A stretch of DNA of 36,960 nucleotides from Microcoleus sp. LEGE 07076 (GCF_015207455.1 NZ_JADEWV010000049.1:1-36960); one strand, 5' to 3'; counted from the first letter of the stretch, positions 7,933 through 17,489 are shown. Translations and numbers: made by a program. Notes: generated from the letters alone by a model not told the origin.

Positions 7933-9426
7933 TCAGTCTGTAGCAGATGGCGGTTTCTTGCCTGCATTGCGAATATTAATAATCTTGTTAAGCGCCTCGA
8001 ACCAAAAACTAGCTCCCATTGAAATAGCTACGCCACTCAATATCCAACCTAACAATTTTCCGATCAAAGCCGGCAACAACAAATTACCCTGCGCGTCTAC
8101 GTCTAACCTGTTCGGTTCAGTCCATCCCAAAGGCAGAGCTACATTATCCAAAGCTCGATCGACATCCTCTTGAACTTTAGTCAGATTTGTTAAATTATCT
8201 AATTTAGTGTTAGCATTTTTTTCAACCAACTGTTGAGCATACAAATTAACAGTCGATCGCAGCATCGAATCCTTCGACAACCGATTAACAATATTAATGC
8301 TATCAGCATTAGCAGCAATGGCGATCGCAGTTCCCAGCAAAATCGCCACCCCTCTAGAATTCCGCTTGTAAACACCTGAAGCGCGCTGCATCGATTGGTC
8401 AAACCAAACTTCAATTTCTTGCTGAAACCGCTGCAACTGCTCTTGAGTATCTCCGCCTCCTTTTTCAGCGCGCTGCGCTAAAATATAAAGGCTGCGTTTC
8501 AAAGATTCTGGCATACTCTCCAAAGTTTTTTGAATTTCTTGATAAATCGGACTGTTCTCTTGCTCCTCCATAATTTCTGCTACCGCATCCTGAGTTTTTC
8601 TAAATTTTCTAACGGCATTTAACAAATTGCTCGCACTTGGTTGCAGTTGCAATCGCAGCGCTTCCCGCTCGTATTCGCTATCAAAAGTAGCCTTAACAAA
8701 TGCCATCTTTCTTTGAAACTCTCTCCCTCCCAGCTCGGTTTCTGGCAAATAAACCTGAGAATCATTAATATAAAATCCTAGCTTTTGAGACATCCGATCC
8801 AAACTGTTGTTCAAGCTACTCAAATCGTTTTTATAATCTTCAACAACTCGATTAAACTCCGCAGTCAGCCAGCCAAATTCTTGATCGATAATTGGTTTTG
8901 TAGACTCCTGAAGATTCAGACCCTCTCCAATTGCTTTAATTTGTGCCAACTGTAAATCCTTAAATCGTTCCAATCTGGTTTTAGATATCGCCCGGATCAA
9001 ACTAGAAATCTTTAAAGTATCCAAAAGGCTAGCCGAAAAACTCTGTGCAGGAATATAAGAAGGCCCAGTATAATTATTACCGAAAACATTCTTAGTGCCA
9101 GTAACTAGGCAGTAAAACTCGCCCATACGGTGCGTAACAGAGCGAAATCCCTGCGATAAAAGCCCTTTCGCTCCCTGATTCAAATCCCTGATAATCGGAT
9201 TGGCGTAAATTAAATTAGCAAACTGTTCCACTCGCTGAAATTGCAGCGAATCTTTCGCGCCTTCGCTGCCGCTAGAAATCAGCACTTCGATCGATTTCTT
9301 TAAATGTTCTGCCCGCCACTGCAAAACAGTAGCAATCAGTTCCTGAATTTCTGAAGCTAGCAAGCTTAAAGTCAGATAAATAAACACTAAGCCAATGATA
9401 ATATCTATAATTACAGGCAAGTTCAT
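7933..9426 (-). CDS. Conserved hypothetical membrane protein
   Basis: I do not recognise a named family for this 497-aa protein. It starts with a hydrophobic segment (about residues 4-27) followed by an amphipathic E-I-Q-E-L-I stretch. A long hydrophilic, helix-rich region (about 30-355) contains coiled-coil-like runs of Q/E/L (about 160-215 and 270-345). A second membrane segment lies at about 359-378 (G-V-A-I-L-L-G-T-A-I-A-I), with a 75-residue loop and a third segment at about 453-478 before a short charged tail. A large soluble domain anchored by one N-terminal and two C-terminal helices suggests a scaffolding or envelope role, but no catalytic motif is visible. The gene is divergent from the glycosyltransferase at 9603 across a 176-bp gap. 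Confidence 0.85.
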   Translation of the reverse strand: MNLPVIIDIIIGLVFIYLTLSLLASEIQELIATVLQWRAEHLKKSIEVLISSGSEGAKDSLQFQRVEQFANLIYANPIIRDLNQGAKGLLSQGFRSVTHRMGEFYCLVTGTKNVFGNNYTGPSYIPAQSFSASLLDTLKISSLIRAISKTRLERFKDLQLAQIKAIGEGLNLQESTKPIIDQEFGWLTAEFNRVVEDYKNDLSSLNNSLDRMSQKLGFYINDSQVYLPETELGGREFQRKMAFVKATFDSEYEREALRLQLQPSASNLLNAVRKFRKTQDAVAEIMEEQENSPIYQEIQKTLESMPESLKRSLYILAQRAEKGGGDTQEQLQRFQQEIEVWFDQSMQRASGVYKRNSRGVAILLGTAIAIAANADSINIVNRLSKDSMLRSTVNLYAQQLVEKNANTKLDNLTNLTKVQEDVDRALDNVALPLGWTEPNRLDVDAQGNLLLPALIGKLLGWILSGVAISMGASFWFEALNKIINIRNAGKKPPSATD

Positions 9427-9602
9427 GGTATTTTCCCGATCGCAAATAACTGCTGTCTAAGTTTACCCGCTGTTTGCGACACTAAAAACTCTATTAACAC
9501 CGGTGTCTCAAAAACATCCAACCGCAGAGCCCAGCTCGGAACCCTTAATTTATCAGTGATTCCCAATTCTGCAATTCTTCAATTCTTCAATGGTATAATT
9601 TT

Positions 9603-11264
9603 ATGTCAAAAATCTTGCCATTCTCGGGCGGCAAACCGAAAACTCGCTTGAATGACATTTGGACAGACAAACTGTGGATGCTGGCTTTGCTGTTGGCTGC
9701 GGTGCTGATTTTCGGGCTGAATCTGGGCGGCGCGGCGTTGCGGGATTGGGATGAAGGGATTGCAGCGCAGGTAAGTCGCGAAATTTGGGGCGGCAATTTA
9801 AATTGGCTGTATCCGACGATCAGCTCCGTGCCTTATTTGAACAAACCGCCCCTGATACACTGGCTGATCGGACTGTGTTTTGCCAACCTCGGCGTCAGCG
9901 AATTGACGGCGAGGTTGGTACCGGCGATGCTGACGGCCACTTCAGTGCCCATGCTTTACGCCATTGGGCGGGAGCTGTTTCCTCGGCGCTCGATCGCCAT
10001 TTTTTCGGCGCTCGTTTATCTGACGCTGCTACCGGTAGTGCGGCACGGACGTTTGGCGATGTTGGACGGAGCAGTTTTGTGTTTTTTGCTCGTCTCCGTG
10101 TGGTGTTTGCTGCGATCGCGCCGCGACTTGCGCTACGCTTTGGGGGCGGGGATCGGGTTCGGACTCATTTGTTTGACTAAGGGCGTGATGTTGGGGCTGC
10201 TGCTGGGCGCGATCGGCTTAGTTTTCCTGGTTTGGGATACCCCGCGACTCCTGACTTCTGGGTATCTTTGGGGCGGATTGGCGATCGGAACTTTCCCCGT
10301 AGCTGCTTGGTATTTTGCCCAATGGCTGCACTACGGTCAATATTTCATCAACGCTAATTTACTCGACCAATCTTTCAGGCGCATTTGGCAACCCGTGGGC
10401 AATCACAAAGGCCCGCCCTGGTATTATCTGTTAGAAATTTTAGAATCAGCTTGGCCGTGGCAGTTATTTTATCTGCAAGGACTGTATTTGAGTTGGGAAA
10501 ATCGCAATTTTCCCGGACCCAAATTAGTGTTGGTTTGGAGCGGATTATATCTGCTCGCTATTTCTGTGATGAATACGAAATTGCCTTGGTATGTTTTGCC
10601 AGTTTATCCAGCTTTGGCTCTAGCCGTTGGCAGTTATCTCGCTGAAGTTTGGGAGCAAATGTCGCTGGCACCAGAGCCGATAAAAGATGAAGCAGAAGAA
10701 CATTTTGATGCTATTTCTTTATTGCCTCATCCCGCAATTTTAGCAGTGGTGGCTGCAGTTGCTGTCGTCGGCTGCGCCTACTTCAGTGGCTTGGTACGGC
10801 TTGGGGGACAAATTGTATCCTCGCAGCAAGATATACAATTAATGCTGATATTTGTCGCTTTGACAATGACAATGGCAGCCGTCTTGCTGCACCGCAAAGA
10901 CCGACAGTTTCTATTAGTTTTAATTTGGGGAACTTACGTCGCGCTGTTGGTGTTTGTCGCTTCCGATAACTGGGTTTGGGAACTGGCGGAGGATTATCCG
11001 GTTAAGCCGATCGCCGAAATTGTCCGCGAAGGAACCCCAATCGGTCAAGAAGTTTTTACTTCTCACCGCTTCCCCCGCCCGTCGCTAAATTTTTACAGCC
11101 AGAGGCAAGTTATTGTAGCCGACGCGCCTACACTGAAACAGAAATGGCAATCTCTCCCCCAACCTTATTTTCTGTTGGAAAAACCTGTTCTCAAACATCT
11201 AGCTTTGGAGAATGCTGAGGTTGTAAAAACAGCCGAAGATTGGGTTTTGGTAACACGAAAATAA
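9603..11264 (+). CDS. PMT/ArnT-type membrane glycosyltransferase (GT39/GT83-like)
   Basis: This 553-aa polytopic protein shows the hallmarks of lipid-phosphate-sugar glycosyltransferases of the GT-C fold. After the first membrane helix (about 24-42) is a D-W-D-E-G motif (residues 48-52) in the first outer loop, the usual acidic catalytic pair of PMT/ArnT enzymes. It is followed by N-K-P-P-L-I-H-W (80-87), another family signature. Roughly ten further hydrophobic segments follow, to about residue 455, then a soluble tail of about 100 residues. Such enzymes move a sugar from a polyprenyl-phosphate carrier to protein, lipid or glycan on the outer face of the membrane. The acceptor cannot be told from sequence. 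No strong ribosome-binding site is visible before the ATG. The gene stands alone, flanked by dispersed repeats. Confidence 0.9.
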   Translation: MSKILPFSGGKPKTRLNDIWTDKLWMLALLLAAVLIFGLNLGGAALRDWDEGIAAQVSREIWGGNLNWLYPTISSVPYLNKPPLIHWLIGLCFANLGVSELTARLVPAMLTATSVPMLYAIGRELFPRRSIAIFSALVYLTLLPVVRHGRLAMLDGAVLCFLLVSVWCLLRSRRDLRYALGAGIGFGLICLTKGVMLGLLLGAIGLVFLVWDTPRLLTSGYLWGGLAIGTFPVAAWYFAQWLHYGQYFINANLLDQSFRRIWQPVGNHKGPPWYYLLEILESAWPWQLFYLQGLYLSWENRNFPGPKLVLVWSGLYLLAISVMNTKLPWYVLPVYPALALAVGSYLAEVWEQMSLAPEPIKDEAEEHFDAISLLPHPAILAVVAAVAVVGCAYFSGLVRLGGQIVSSQQDIQLMLIFVALTMTMAAVLLHRKDRQFLLVLIWGTYVALLVFVASDNWVWELAEDYPVKPIAEIVREGTPIGQEVFTSHRFPRPSLNFYSQRQVIVADAPTLKQKWQSLPQPYFLLEKPVLKHLALENAEVVKTAEDWVLVTRK

Positions 11265-11553
11265 GTTTGCCAGTCACAAACCCGGTTTTTAACCAGAAAA
11301 TTTGATTGCAGCACACAAAAGCCATCAAAAACCCGGTTTATTGGGTTTTGATATCAAATCCTCTCTTCATCGGAATGATTCAGATATATATTCTCTCCCT
11401 CTGTGTACTCTGCGTTCTCTGTGGTTAAACCATTCCGATGCAACCGGAAACGATATGATGCGTCCGGGACTGAATTATTTAACATGATTGTGTCCGGGGC
11501 AGTGGTGAGGATTAGGGAACCACTTACACTTAATTATGCCACCGGATAGCTTT

Positions 11554-11694
11554 TCATTCCTTAGCAGGAGTGTGCCCTGCCCCGAATAGATCGAGGTTGA
11601 GATTGAGGGCTACTTTCGCAGCGTAAGCAAGGTAAAAAGTACAAGGTATTGATATAGAGAATATTACTATTTTAGCAATTAGATTGTAATCCAT
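11554..11694 (-). CDS. Possible 46-aa membrane peptide (doubtful)
   Basis: From an ATG at 11694 the frame encodes a short peptide with one hydrophobic stretch (residues about 6-25, I-A-K-I-V-I-F-S-I-S-I-P) and a polar tail. An extension to 11757 is possible but reads through repeat-like DNA. There is no good ribosome-binding site and no recognised family, so this could easily be chance in a repeat-rich spacer. Confidence 0.15.
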   Translation of the reverse strand: MDYNLIAKIVIFSISIPCTFYLAYAAKVALNLNLDLFGAGHTPAKE

Positions 11695-11919
11695 AATATG
11701 TAGGGATTTTCTCAGTAACATCAGGTGTTCTCGCGGCCCGCTCCGGGCATGGGGCATTGGTAACTAATATCGTTTCCGGTAGCATCGGAATGATTGAACC
11801 GGACCTAGGGCGCAGAGAACACAGAGGAAGACAAGAGAGAGATGAATACAGAACTATGAAGCGCGGATTTGATCTGACTCGATTTTATAATTCCGATGCT
11901 ACCGGATTTGATATAACGA

Positions 11920-11961
11920 CAACAGTCAACAGTCAACAGTCAACAGTCAACAGTCAACAGT
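11920..11961. repeat. Heptamer tandem repeat CAACAGT
   Basis: Six perfect CAACAGT units run head to tail and then merge into a hairpin (11966-11992). The unit is close to the reverse complement of the one in the 7854-7895 array. Confidence 0.9.
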
Positions 11962-11965
11962 CAAC

Positions 11966-11992
11966 AATTCCGGTTTGAGTGCAACCGGAATT
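11966..11992 (-). terminator. Perfect 10-bp hairpin next to the kinase 3' end
   Basis: AATTCCGGTT (11966-11975) pairs with AACCGGAATT (11983-11992) around a 7-nt loop, ending 9 bases from the stop codon of the minus-strand kinase. There is no U-tract. The arms belong to the dispersed CCGG-type repeat family, so a role in transcript ending is only a guess. Confidence 0.35.
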
Positions 11993-12000
11993 GATATTAC

Positions 12001-15000
12001 TTAACAATCAACATACTGCCGTTCTATTTTCAACGCCGCCTCAACTCTTTGATACTCGGCTTCAACCTGTTTTAAAAGCTCGCCAGCGGGAGCAGGTAAA
12101 GCTTGGTTGGCCTCTATTCCGATGCGGCCCATGATTTCGAGTTGCTCGCACAGCTTAAATAAAGGCAAAGCACCGAGAGTGCCGCTAATCGACTTCAAAG
12201 AGTGAGCATCTCGCCGCAAAGCCAGCGGATCGGTGCTCCTGATGGCCGTAGAGATGCCTCGCAGCAGTTCGGGAGCTGTTTCGAGGTAAATCTCGATCGC
12301 CTCGTCCAAAGCTTCCACATCTCGCAGTCCCTCTATAATCTTGGCACTGAGGGAATCGCGGCTTTCTAAAAAAGCCCGATCGAGATTTGATTCAACGCAC
12401 TGGGCGACTGCGGGCGAATTGACAATTGTCTGTTGTGCATTTGTCGCAACAGCCCCATTCGATCGCACTTCTAATTCACTGGTTTCTGCTATCTGTTCAA
12501 TTTGCGAGTTTACACAAACAATCCCCCCCATTCGATCCAACTCTGGGCGCGATCGAGATTTACACGCGCTCAAAGCTCGAACCAACTCCTCAATTTCGAT
12601 CGGCTTGCTCAAATAGTCGTCCATCCCCGCAGCTATGCACTCTTCACGATCGCCCTGCATCGCATTTGCCGTCATCGCCACAATCCAAGGGCGAGTCAAT
12701 TTTCGATTTGTGATTTGTAATTTCTGGTTGTGACATTGCTCATCTGTCAATTTTCGATTTGTGATTTGTGACTTCTGGTTGTGACATTGCTCACCATTTA
12801 TTGATGAAATTTCTGATTTTTCACTAGGATTTCCTGTGGATTTTAGATTGTTAAACTGCTGGTCAATTGGTGAAGCTTCTGATTCGGCTGCGGGATTTTC
12901 TGAAGTTAAATCTGCTGAAAATACCTCACGGATGCGGCGCGTAGCTTCCAAACCGTCCATTTGCGGCATTTGCACGTCCATCAACACCAAATCGTAAGGC
13001 TGGCGGTCCAAAGCTTCGAGCACTTCGATACCGTTTCCCGCAACATCCGCGCGATAGCCCATCCGCTGCAAAATTTGCAAAGCCACCTTCTGATTCACCA
13101 AATGATCGTCAGCCAACAGAATCCGCAGGGGTAAGCGGTCTGCCAGCACGGGTATGCTTTGGAGGAAAGGCCCGAGAAAAGTGCGCTGGCCTTTAATTTC
13201 AGTTACTTGTTGTTCCTCAAAAATATTGATTAAAACATTGTAAAGCTGAGATTGTTTGATCGGCTTGTTCAAAAAAGCAGCAAAATCCACCTCAATCCCA
13301 GAGTTGTTAATTTCTTGTCTGCCGATCGAAGTTAGCATCACTAGCGGCAACTTTTCGCAATCAGGATACTGGCGAATTTTTGCAGCTAAAGCCAACCCGT
13401 CCATTTCCGGCATTTGCATATCCAAAACTGCTAAGTCAAACACCTCTTTAGCAGCGAGCCAATCTAAAGCCAAACGAGCCGAAGCTGAAGCTCTAGCCAC
13501 CATTCCCCAAGACTGAGCTTGCATAGTCAAAATTCTGCGGTTGGTAGCATTGTCATCGACAATTAAGACTCGCTTCCCAGCTAATTCCGGTTGAGAATTG
13601 CTCGAGTTAACTGGTAAGGAACTGTTGCAGGCACCAACGATCGTACTGAAATAAAAAGTAGAGCCGGGGGATTGGGGATTTTCGTCGCTCGGCTTGTTGC
13701 TGAGTAGAGATTTGTTAGAGAAATATTTTTCAGCAATTTCACAAGATTCTCCCCATCCCAACTCAAAAACTGCCGCTTTAAAGTCTGGGGGAGGATTGCC
13801 CGCAATACAACCCATACTTTCCACCCACATCCTGCCTCCCATCATTTTGGCCAAACGCTTGCTAATTGCCAAACCCAATCCGGTACCGCCGTAGTGCCTG
13901 GTCGTGGAAGAATCTACCTGGCTGAAAGATTTAAACAGCCGATCCATGCGATCGCCCCGAATGCCGATACCGGTATCTTTGACCGCAAATTGTATTTCGT
14001 ATGCTTGGTTAATTGGTAGCGGTTTGCCATTAATTGCTGGCGGTTCTGGAGGATTTGCCGACATTGAAATCTTTTTTGCCCTCGCCGAAACCACCACTTC
14101 TCCAGTTTCGGTAAATTTAACAGCATTGCTGAGCAAGTTGATTAAAATTTGCCTCAAGCGGGTGCTGTCGCCGATCGCCGTTGTCGGTACCGAGCGATCG
14201 ATCAAGTAAGCCAATTCCAGTTTTTTTTGTGCAGCCTTAGTAGCCACCAAGTCAAGAGATTCCTCAATGCAAGCGCGGATGTCAAACGGATGTTCCTCCA
14301 ATTCCAATTTGCCCGACTCAATTTTCGAGAAATCTAGAATATCGTTGATCAGCGTCAGCAAGGCATCGCCGCTGCTGCGGATAGTTTCTACAAAATCGCG
14401 CTGTTCGCCAGTTAAGCAGGTATCCAACAGCAAACCGGTCATGCCGATGACTCCGTTCATCGGAGTACGAATTTCGTGGCTCATTGTGGCTAAAAATTCG
14501 CTTTTGGCTTTGGTAGCCGCCAGTGCTTCGTCGCGAGCTTTTGCCAAATCTATGCCTGTTTGCTGGCGTTCGAGTTCGCTTCCCACCCACTGAGCCATCA
14601 GTTTCACCAACTCTCTGTCTACAACCCGGAACGGTTCTGTCAGAGGACTCGGAGAAATGAAGCACAGAGTCCCGTAAACTTCACCTGTCACCGTCACCGG
14701 AATGCCCATGTAAGCTTCGACATTGAAGGCTGGAGCGTCGTCGGTGCTGAAGCACAAAGCCGCAAACCGGGCTGACTCAAAGTACATCGGTTCTTTTGCC
14801 ATTGCTGTAGTCGCGCAAAAGGTTTTTTTGAGATCGTAGATTTGTGTTTTCTCGATCGACCTGTCAGCACACTCAACAGCCATGATTTGATATTTTTCTC
14901 CTTGAATGCGCGACAAAATTCCCACCGACAGACCTAACTGTCGGCATCCCATCACCAGCAGTTCTTGGAGGCGCAAATCAAAGGCAGAGACGAGGCCCTG

Positions 15001-16566
15001 CGGGTCTGTACGGGGAGCCGAAATCACTTGGTACAAAGATTTAATTGCAGCTTCGCTTTCTCGCAGTTCTTGTTCTGTTTGCTTGCGGACGGTGATGTCG
15101 CGGGAAATGCCGATAATTTCTTGCACCGCACCAGTTTCTAAATTACGGATCGTGCGGCTGGTGGTTTCAAACCAAATGTATTTGCCATCTTTGCGCCGGA
15201 TGCGGTAGCTGACGGTATAAGTAACTGGGAGGGCCAGGACTTTCGAGTGAGCTTTGGCGATGGTTTCTAAATCGTCGGGATGAAAATAATCGTTGGGGAA
15301 GCCACCGACGAGTTCTGAAGGTTCGTATCCCAGCAAAGCGTGGCTGGCGGGCGACACGTAAATAAACACGCCTTCGGGGTTGTGTCTGGTGATCATGTCG
15401 GTTGAGTTTTCTGCCATCAACCGATAGCGGTCTTGGCTCTCCTCGCATTCGACTTGAGAATTACCCAAGGCTTCTAGCATTCGGTTGATTGCGCCGGCCA
15501 AGCTTGCGAGTTCATCTGTTCCCCTCATATGAACGCGCAAGTCTGGGTCGCCGTTGGCTGCGATGTTGCTGACGCTGGTGCTTAAGTCGGCCAATCTCGC
15601 CAAAACTAAGTTTTCGAGCAACAGCAGGGCGATCGCGCTAAATACTAAACCTACGGCCAGTATTGATAAGGTAAAAAGATCCAAGGTAGCCTGACCTTGG
15701 CGGTAGATGATCCGGTCTGCCTCTACTCGCAGCAGCAGAGCTAGGTTTCCTCGGATGTCGCGAATCAGGGCGTATCCTGCCACTACGCTGTCGCTGAGCG
15801 ACTCTACTAAAATTTCTACTGATTTGAGGTTGGAAATTTTGAGTTTGAGATTTTCCAAATCCTGGAGCGATCGGGCGATCGCCTTCGCGCCTTGTCCGGA
15901 GTAGTTCGCTGCTCCAACTTTAAAATCTAAACTCGGCAATCGAAAATCCACTGACAGGTGAGTCAGTTCCGAAAGCAAACCTATTTCGCCGTTGTCGAGG
16001 TAGCGTGCGAAGATCAGCGTCCCCCGCGACGGCCCTTGAGCGTTGCTGTTCAAGATGGGCTTTGAGGCAATCAGCAGCCTAGCTTCTGGCAGGGTGAGGA
16101 CGCCTGTTTTAGTGGCGGGGCCATCGCCATCGACTGTCGATGAGTCGAGCAGGGCGTCCGTCAAGTGCTGTTTAAAGCTTTCAGGAATCGGGATTTCGGT
16201 TTGGGACTTCAAGTCAAAACCTTTGCTGAAAATCGTCTCACCCTTGGAGTTCAGCAGCACCAATAAGTTTAGTCTCAACGAAACAAATGTCGAATCGACG
16301 AAATTTGACTTGACAAATTCCTCGTTTCGTGTCTCTACATAAGAGTAAGTATCGTCCCACTCGGCGTAGTCATGGGCGCTGATGTCTAAATTCGACAAGT
16401 CGTCATCTAGCGCGTCCAAAGCCCGCGCGACATCCTGGCGGACGTACTGTGCCTCCAGGTTGTGGAAATCGTGCAGCAAGATGGTTGATGCAGTCGCATA
16501 GAGAACCACAATTAGGCTGATTAGCGCTGCACCGATGATTAATAGTGTTTTTTTTCGGAGTTCCAT
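12001..16566 (-). CDS. Hybrid sensor histidine kinase with CHASE4, PAS, GAF, two receivers and HPt
   Basis: This 1521-aa protein reads in order: membrane helix (about 7-31), extracytoplasmic CHASE4-like sensor with the typical W-D-D-T-Y (about 35-290), second helix (about 296-322), HAMP (about 322-372), PAS (about 380-500), GAF (about 515-690), HisKA with S-H-E-I-R-T-P-M-N and phospho-His H697, HATPase (N-box N-A-V-K-F-T-E-T-G, G-I-G-I, G-T-G-L-G-L), REC1 with phospho-Asp D1049, REC2 with D1197, and HPt with H1455 in D-A-H-S-L-K-S. All phosphorelay residues are present, so an internal His-Asp-His relay is likely. A roughly 75-residue insertion (about 1217-1291), partly a 51-bp tandem repeat, interrupts REC2 before R-P-W-I-V-A-M-T-A-N. 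No partner regulator is adjacent, so ligand and output are unknown. A GAGGGGG ribosome site precedes the ATG. Confidence 0.95.
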   Translation of the reverse strand: MELRKKTLLIIGAALISLIVVLYATASTILLHDFHNLEAQYVRQDVARALDALDDDLSNLDISAHDYAEWDDTYSYVETRNEEFVKSNFVDSTFVSLRLNLLVLLNSKGETIFSKGFDLKSQTEIPIPESFKQHLTDALLDSSTVDGDGPATKTGVLTLPEARLLIASKPILNSNAQGPSRGTLIFARYLDNGEIGLLSELTHLSVDFRLPSLDFKVGAANYSGQGAKAIARSLQDLENLKLKISNLKSVEILVESLSDSVVAGYALIRDIRGNLALLLRVEADRIIYRQGQATLDLFTLSILAVGLVFSAIALLLLENLVLARLADLSTSVSNIAANGDPDLRVHMRGTDELASLAGAINRMLEALGNSQVECEESQDRYRLMAENSTDMITRHNPEGVFIYVSPASHALLGYEPSELVGGFPNDYFHPDDLETIAKAHSKVLALPVTYTVSYRIRRKDGKYIWFETTSRTIRNLETGAVQEIIGISRDITVRKQTEQELRESEAAIKSLYQVISAPRTDPQGLVSAFDLRLQELLVMGCRQLGLSVGILSRIQGEKYQIMAVECADRSIEKTQIYDLKKTFCATTAMAKEPMYFESARFAALCFSTDDAPAFNVEAYMGIPVTVTGEVYGTLCFISPSPLTEPFRVVDRELVKLMAQWVGSELERQQTGIDLAKARDEALAATKAKSEFLATMSHEIRTPMNGVIGMTGLLLDTCLTGEQRDFVETIRSSGDALLTLINDILDFSKIESGKLELEEHPFDIRACIEESLDLVATKAAQKKLELAYLIDRSVPTTAIGDSTRLRQILINLLSNAVKFTETGEVVVSARAKKISMSANPPEPPAINGKPLPINQAYEIQFAVKDTGIGIRGDRMDRLFKSFSQVDSSTTRHYGGTGLGLAISKRLAKMMGGRMWVESMGCIAGNPPPDFKAAVFELGWGESCEIAEKYFSNKSLLSNKPSDENPQSPGSTFYFSTIVGACNSSLPVNSSNSQPELAGKRVLIVDDNATNRRILTMQAQSWGMVARASASARLALDWLAAKEVFDLAVLDMQMPEMDGLALAAKIRQYPDCEKLPLVMLTSIGRQEINNSGIEVDFAAFLNKPIKQSQLYNVLINIFEEQQVTEIKGQRTFLGPFLQSIPVLADRLPLRILLADDHLVNQKVALQILQRMGYRADVAGNGIEVLEALDRQPYDLVLMDVQMPQMDGLEATRRIREVFSADLTSENPAAESEASPIDQQFNNLKSTGNPSEKSEISSINGEQCHNQKSQITNRKLTDEQCHNQKLQITNRKLTRPWIVAMTANAMQGDREECIAAGMDDYLSKPIEIEELVRALSACKSRSRPELDRMGGIVCVNSQIEQIAETSELEVRSNGAVATNAQQTIVNSPAVAQCVESNLDRAFLESRDSLSAKIIEGLRDVEALDEAIEIYLETAPELLRGISTAIRSTDPLALRRDAHSLKSISGTLGALPLFKLCEQLEIMGRIGIEANQALPAPAGELLKQVEAEYQRVEAALKIERQYVDC
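12695..12796 (-). repeat. 51-bp in-frame tandem duplication inside REC2
   Basis: Two 51-bp units (12695-12745 and 12746-12796) are nearly identical. Each codes 17 residues (the D/G-E-Q-C-H-N-Q-K-x-Q-I-T-N-R-K-L-T pattern), so the reading frame is preserved. The unit contains the CGATTTGTGATTTGT type of spacer repeat common in this genome style. Confidence 0.85.
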
Positions 16567-16926
16567 GGCGTCGCCCCCTCACAGTGCTACTAGGCAACTA
16601 GCCTGGGCAGAATTGATACGTAGGTTGTTTAGCATTGGCTCGACAGGGCCTGCGTGTTTTGACTGTTGTTGGCCCACTGGCAAAAGTCCTCAGTATTTCC
16701 AAGGTATCCGCTATGTCGCCCCCACATAAGTGTAGTATTTTCACATCTTTAGTTCCCTTGATTCTGCACAACCGATCGCTTGCGAGTAATCGACTGACGA
16801 TCGCGATTTTCTCCCTTCCGGGGCTCGCTCCGTCAAAACTCTTTGCGTCTGAGATTGATGCAGCGCAGGGCGGTGTGAACTTGAGATAACACGGGTGGTG
16901 GGTTGAGGGCGCTAACTATTAATATA

Positions 16927-17011
16927 CCTAACAAATATTGGGTTGACAGCGGACTAGCCCCCCGTCAACCTTGGCCCGCAAATAGGTTATACGTCCAGGA
17001 TCTTTGTTAGG
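16927..17011. repeat. Nested inverted repeat
   Basis: CCTAACAAA (16927-16935) pairs with TTTGTTAGG (17003-17011). Inside it GGTTGAC (16941-16947) pairs with GTCAACC (16964-16970). The 85-bp block could be a small mobile palindromic element or a structured transcript. Confidence 0.35.
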
Positions 17012-17031
17012 AAAGCATTGAGCGTGCCAGC

Positions 17032-17067
17032 TTTTGTACTGCGATTTTAAGAAATCGCAGTACAAAA
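17032..17067. repeat. Perfect 16-bp stem, 4-nt loop palindrome
   Basis: TTTTGTACTGCGATTT (17032-17047) and AAATCGCAGTACAAAA (17052-17067) are exact reverse complements around TAAG. On neither strand does a U-tract follow the stem, so it is not a canonical terminator. It may be a REP-like palindrome or cruciform-forming site. Confidence 0.6.
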
Positions 17068-17489
17068 AAATGCTTTTTGGATTCAATCAAACAGTCTAAT
17101 TACAAATTAGATCAATCCCGGTTACAGGAGATTGTCTTTAACCGCTAAGACGCCGACAGCGCCTTCGAGGTTCATTTTATCGGCTGTTTTGGATCTTTGG
17201 GAAAAACTGTATAGTTGGCTACGGAGTAATGGATAATGGGGAAAAAAGGTAATTGGCGAGAGATTCGGGATCTATTACCCGTTACCTATTACCTATTGCC
17301 CGACATTAGATTAACCGATCGCCAAAAGTTCACCAGAGCAATTACATCTAAAGATTGGCCATCAACAAACCAGGTTTATTTGTACTGCATCTACATGAAA
17401 TATAGCGGTTCTTAAGAAAGTGAGGTATGCCCTATGCAGCTTAATGGCAGCTCATGTTACTGACACTCAGCGATCTGCTGGATAAGATT

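Larger units (their letters stand above)
11265..12000. other. Repeat-dense spacer between glycosyltransferase and hybrid kinase
   Basis: No firm gene is present. There are copies of the dispersed GATATC/CCGG/CATCGGAAT repeat at about 11349-11376, 11432-11456, 11767-11795 and 11890-11915, a hairpin made from two such arms (11966-11992), and a heptamer array (11920-11961). Two stretches resemble each other inverted: the common cyanobacterial CTCTGCGTTCTCTGTGGTTA type near 11409 and GCAGAGAACACAGAGGAAGA near 11811. Confidence 0.6.
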
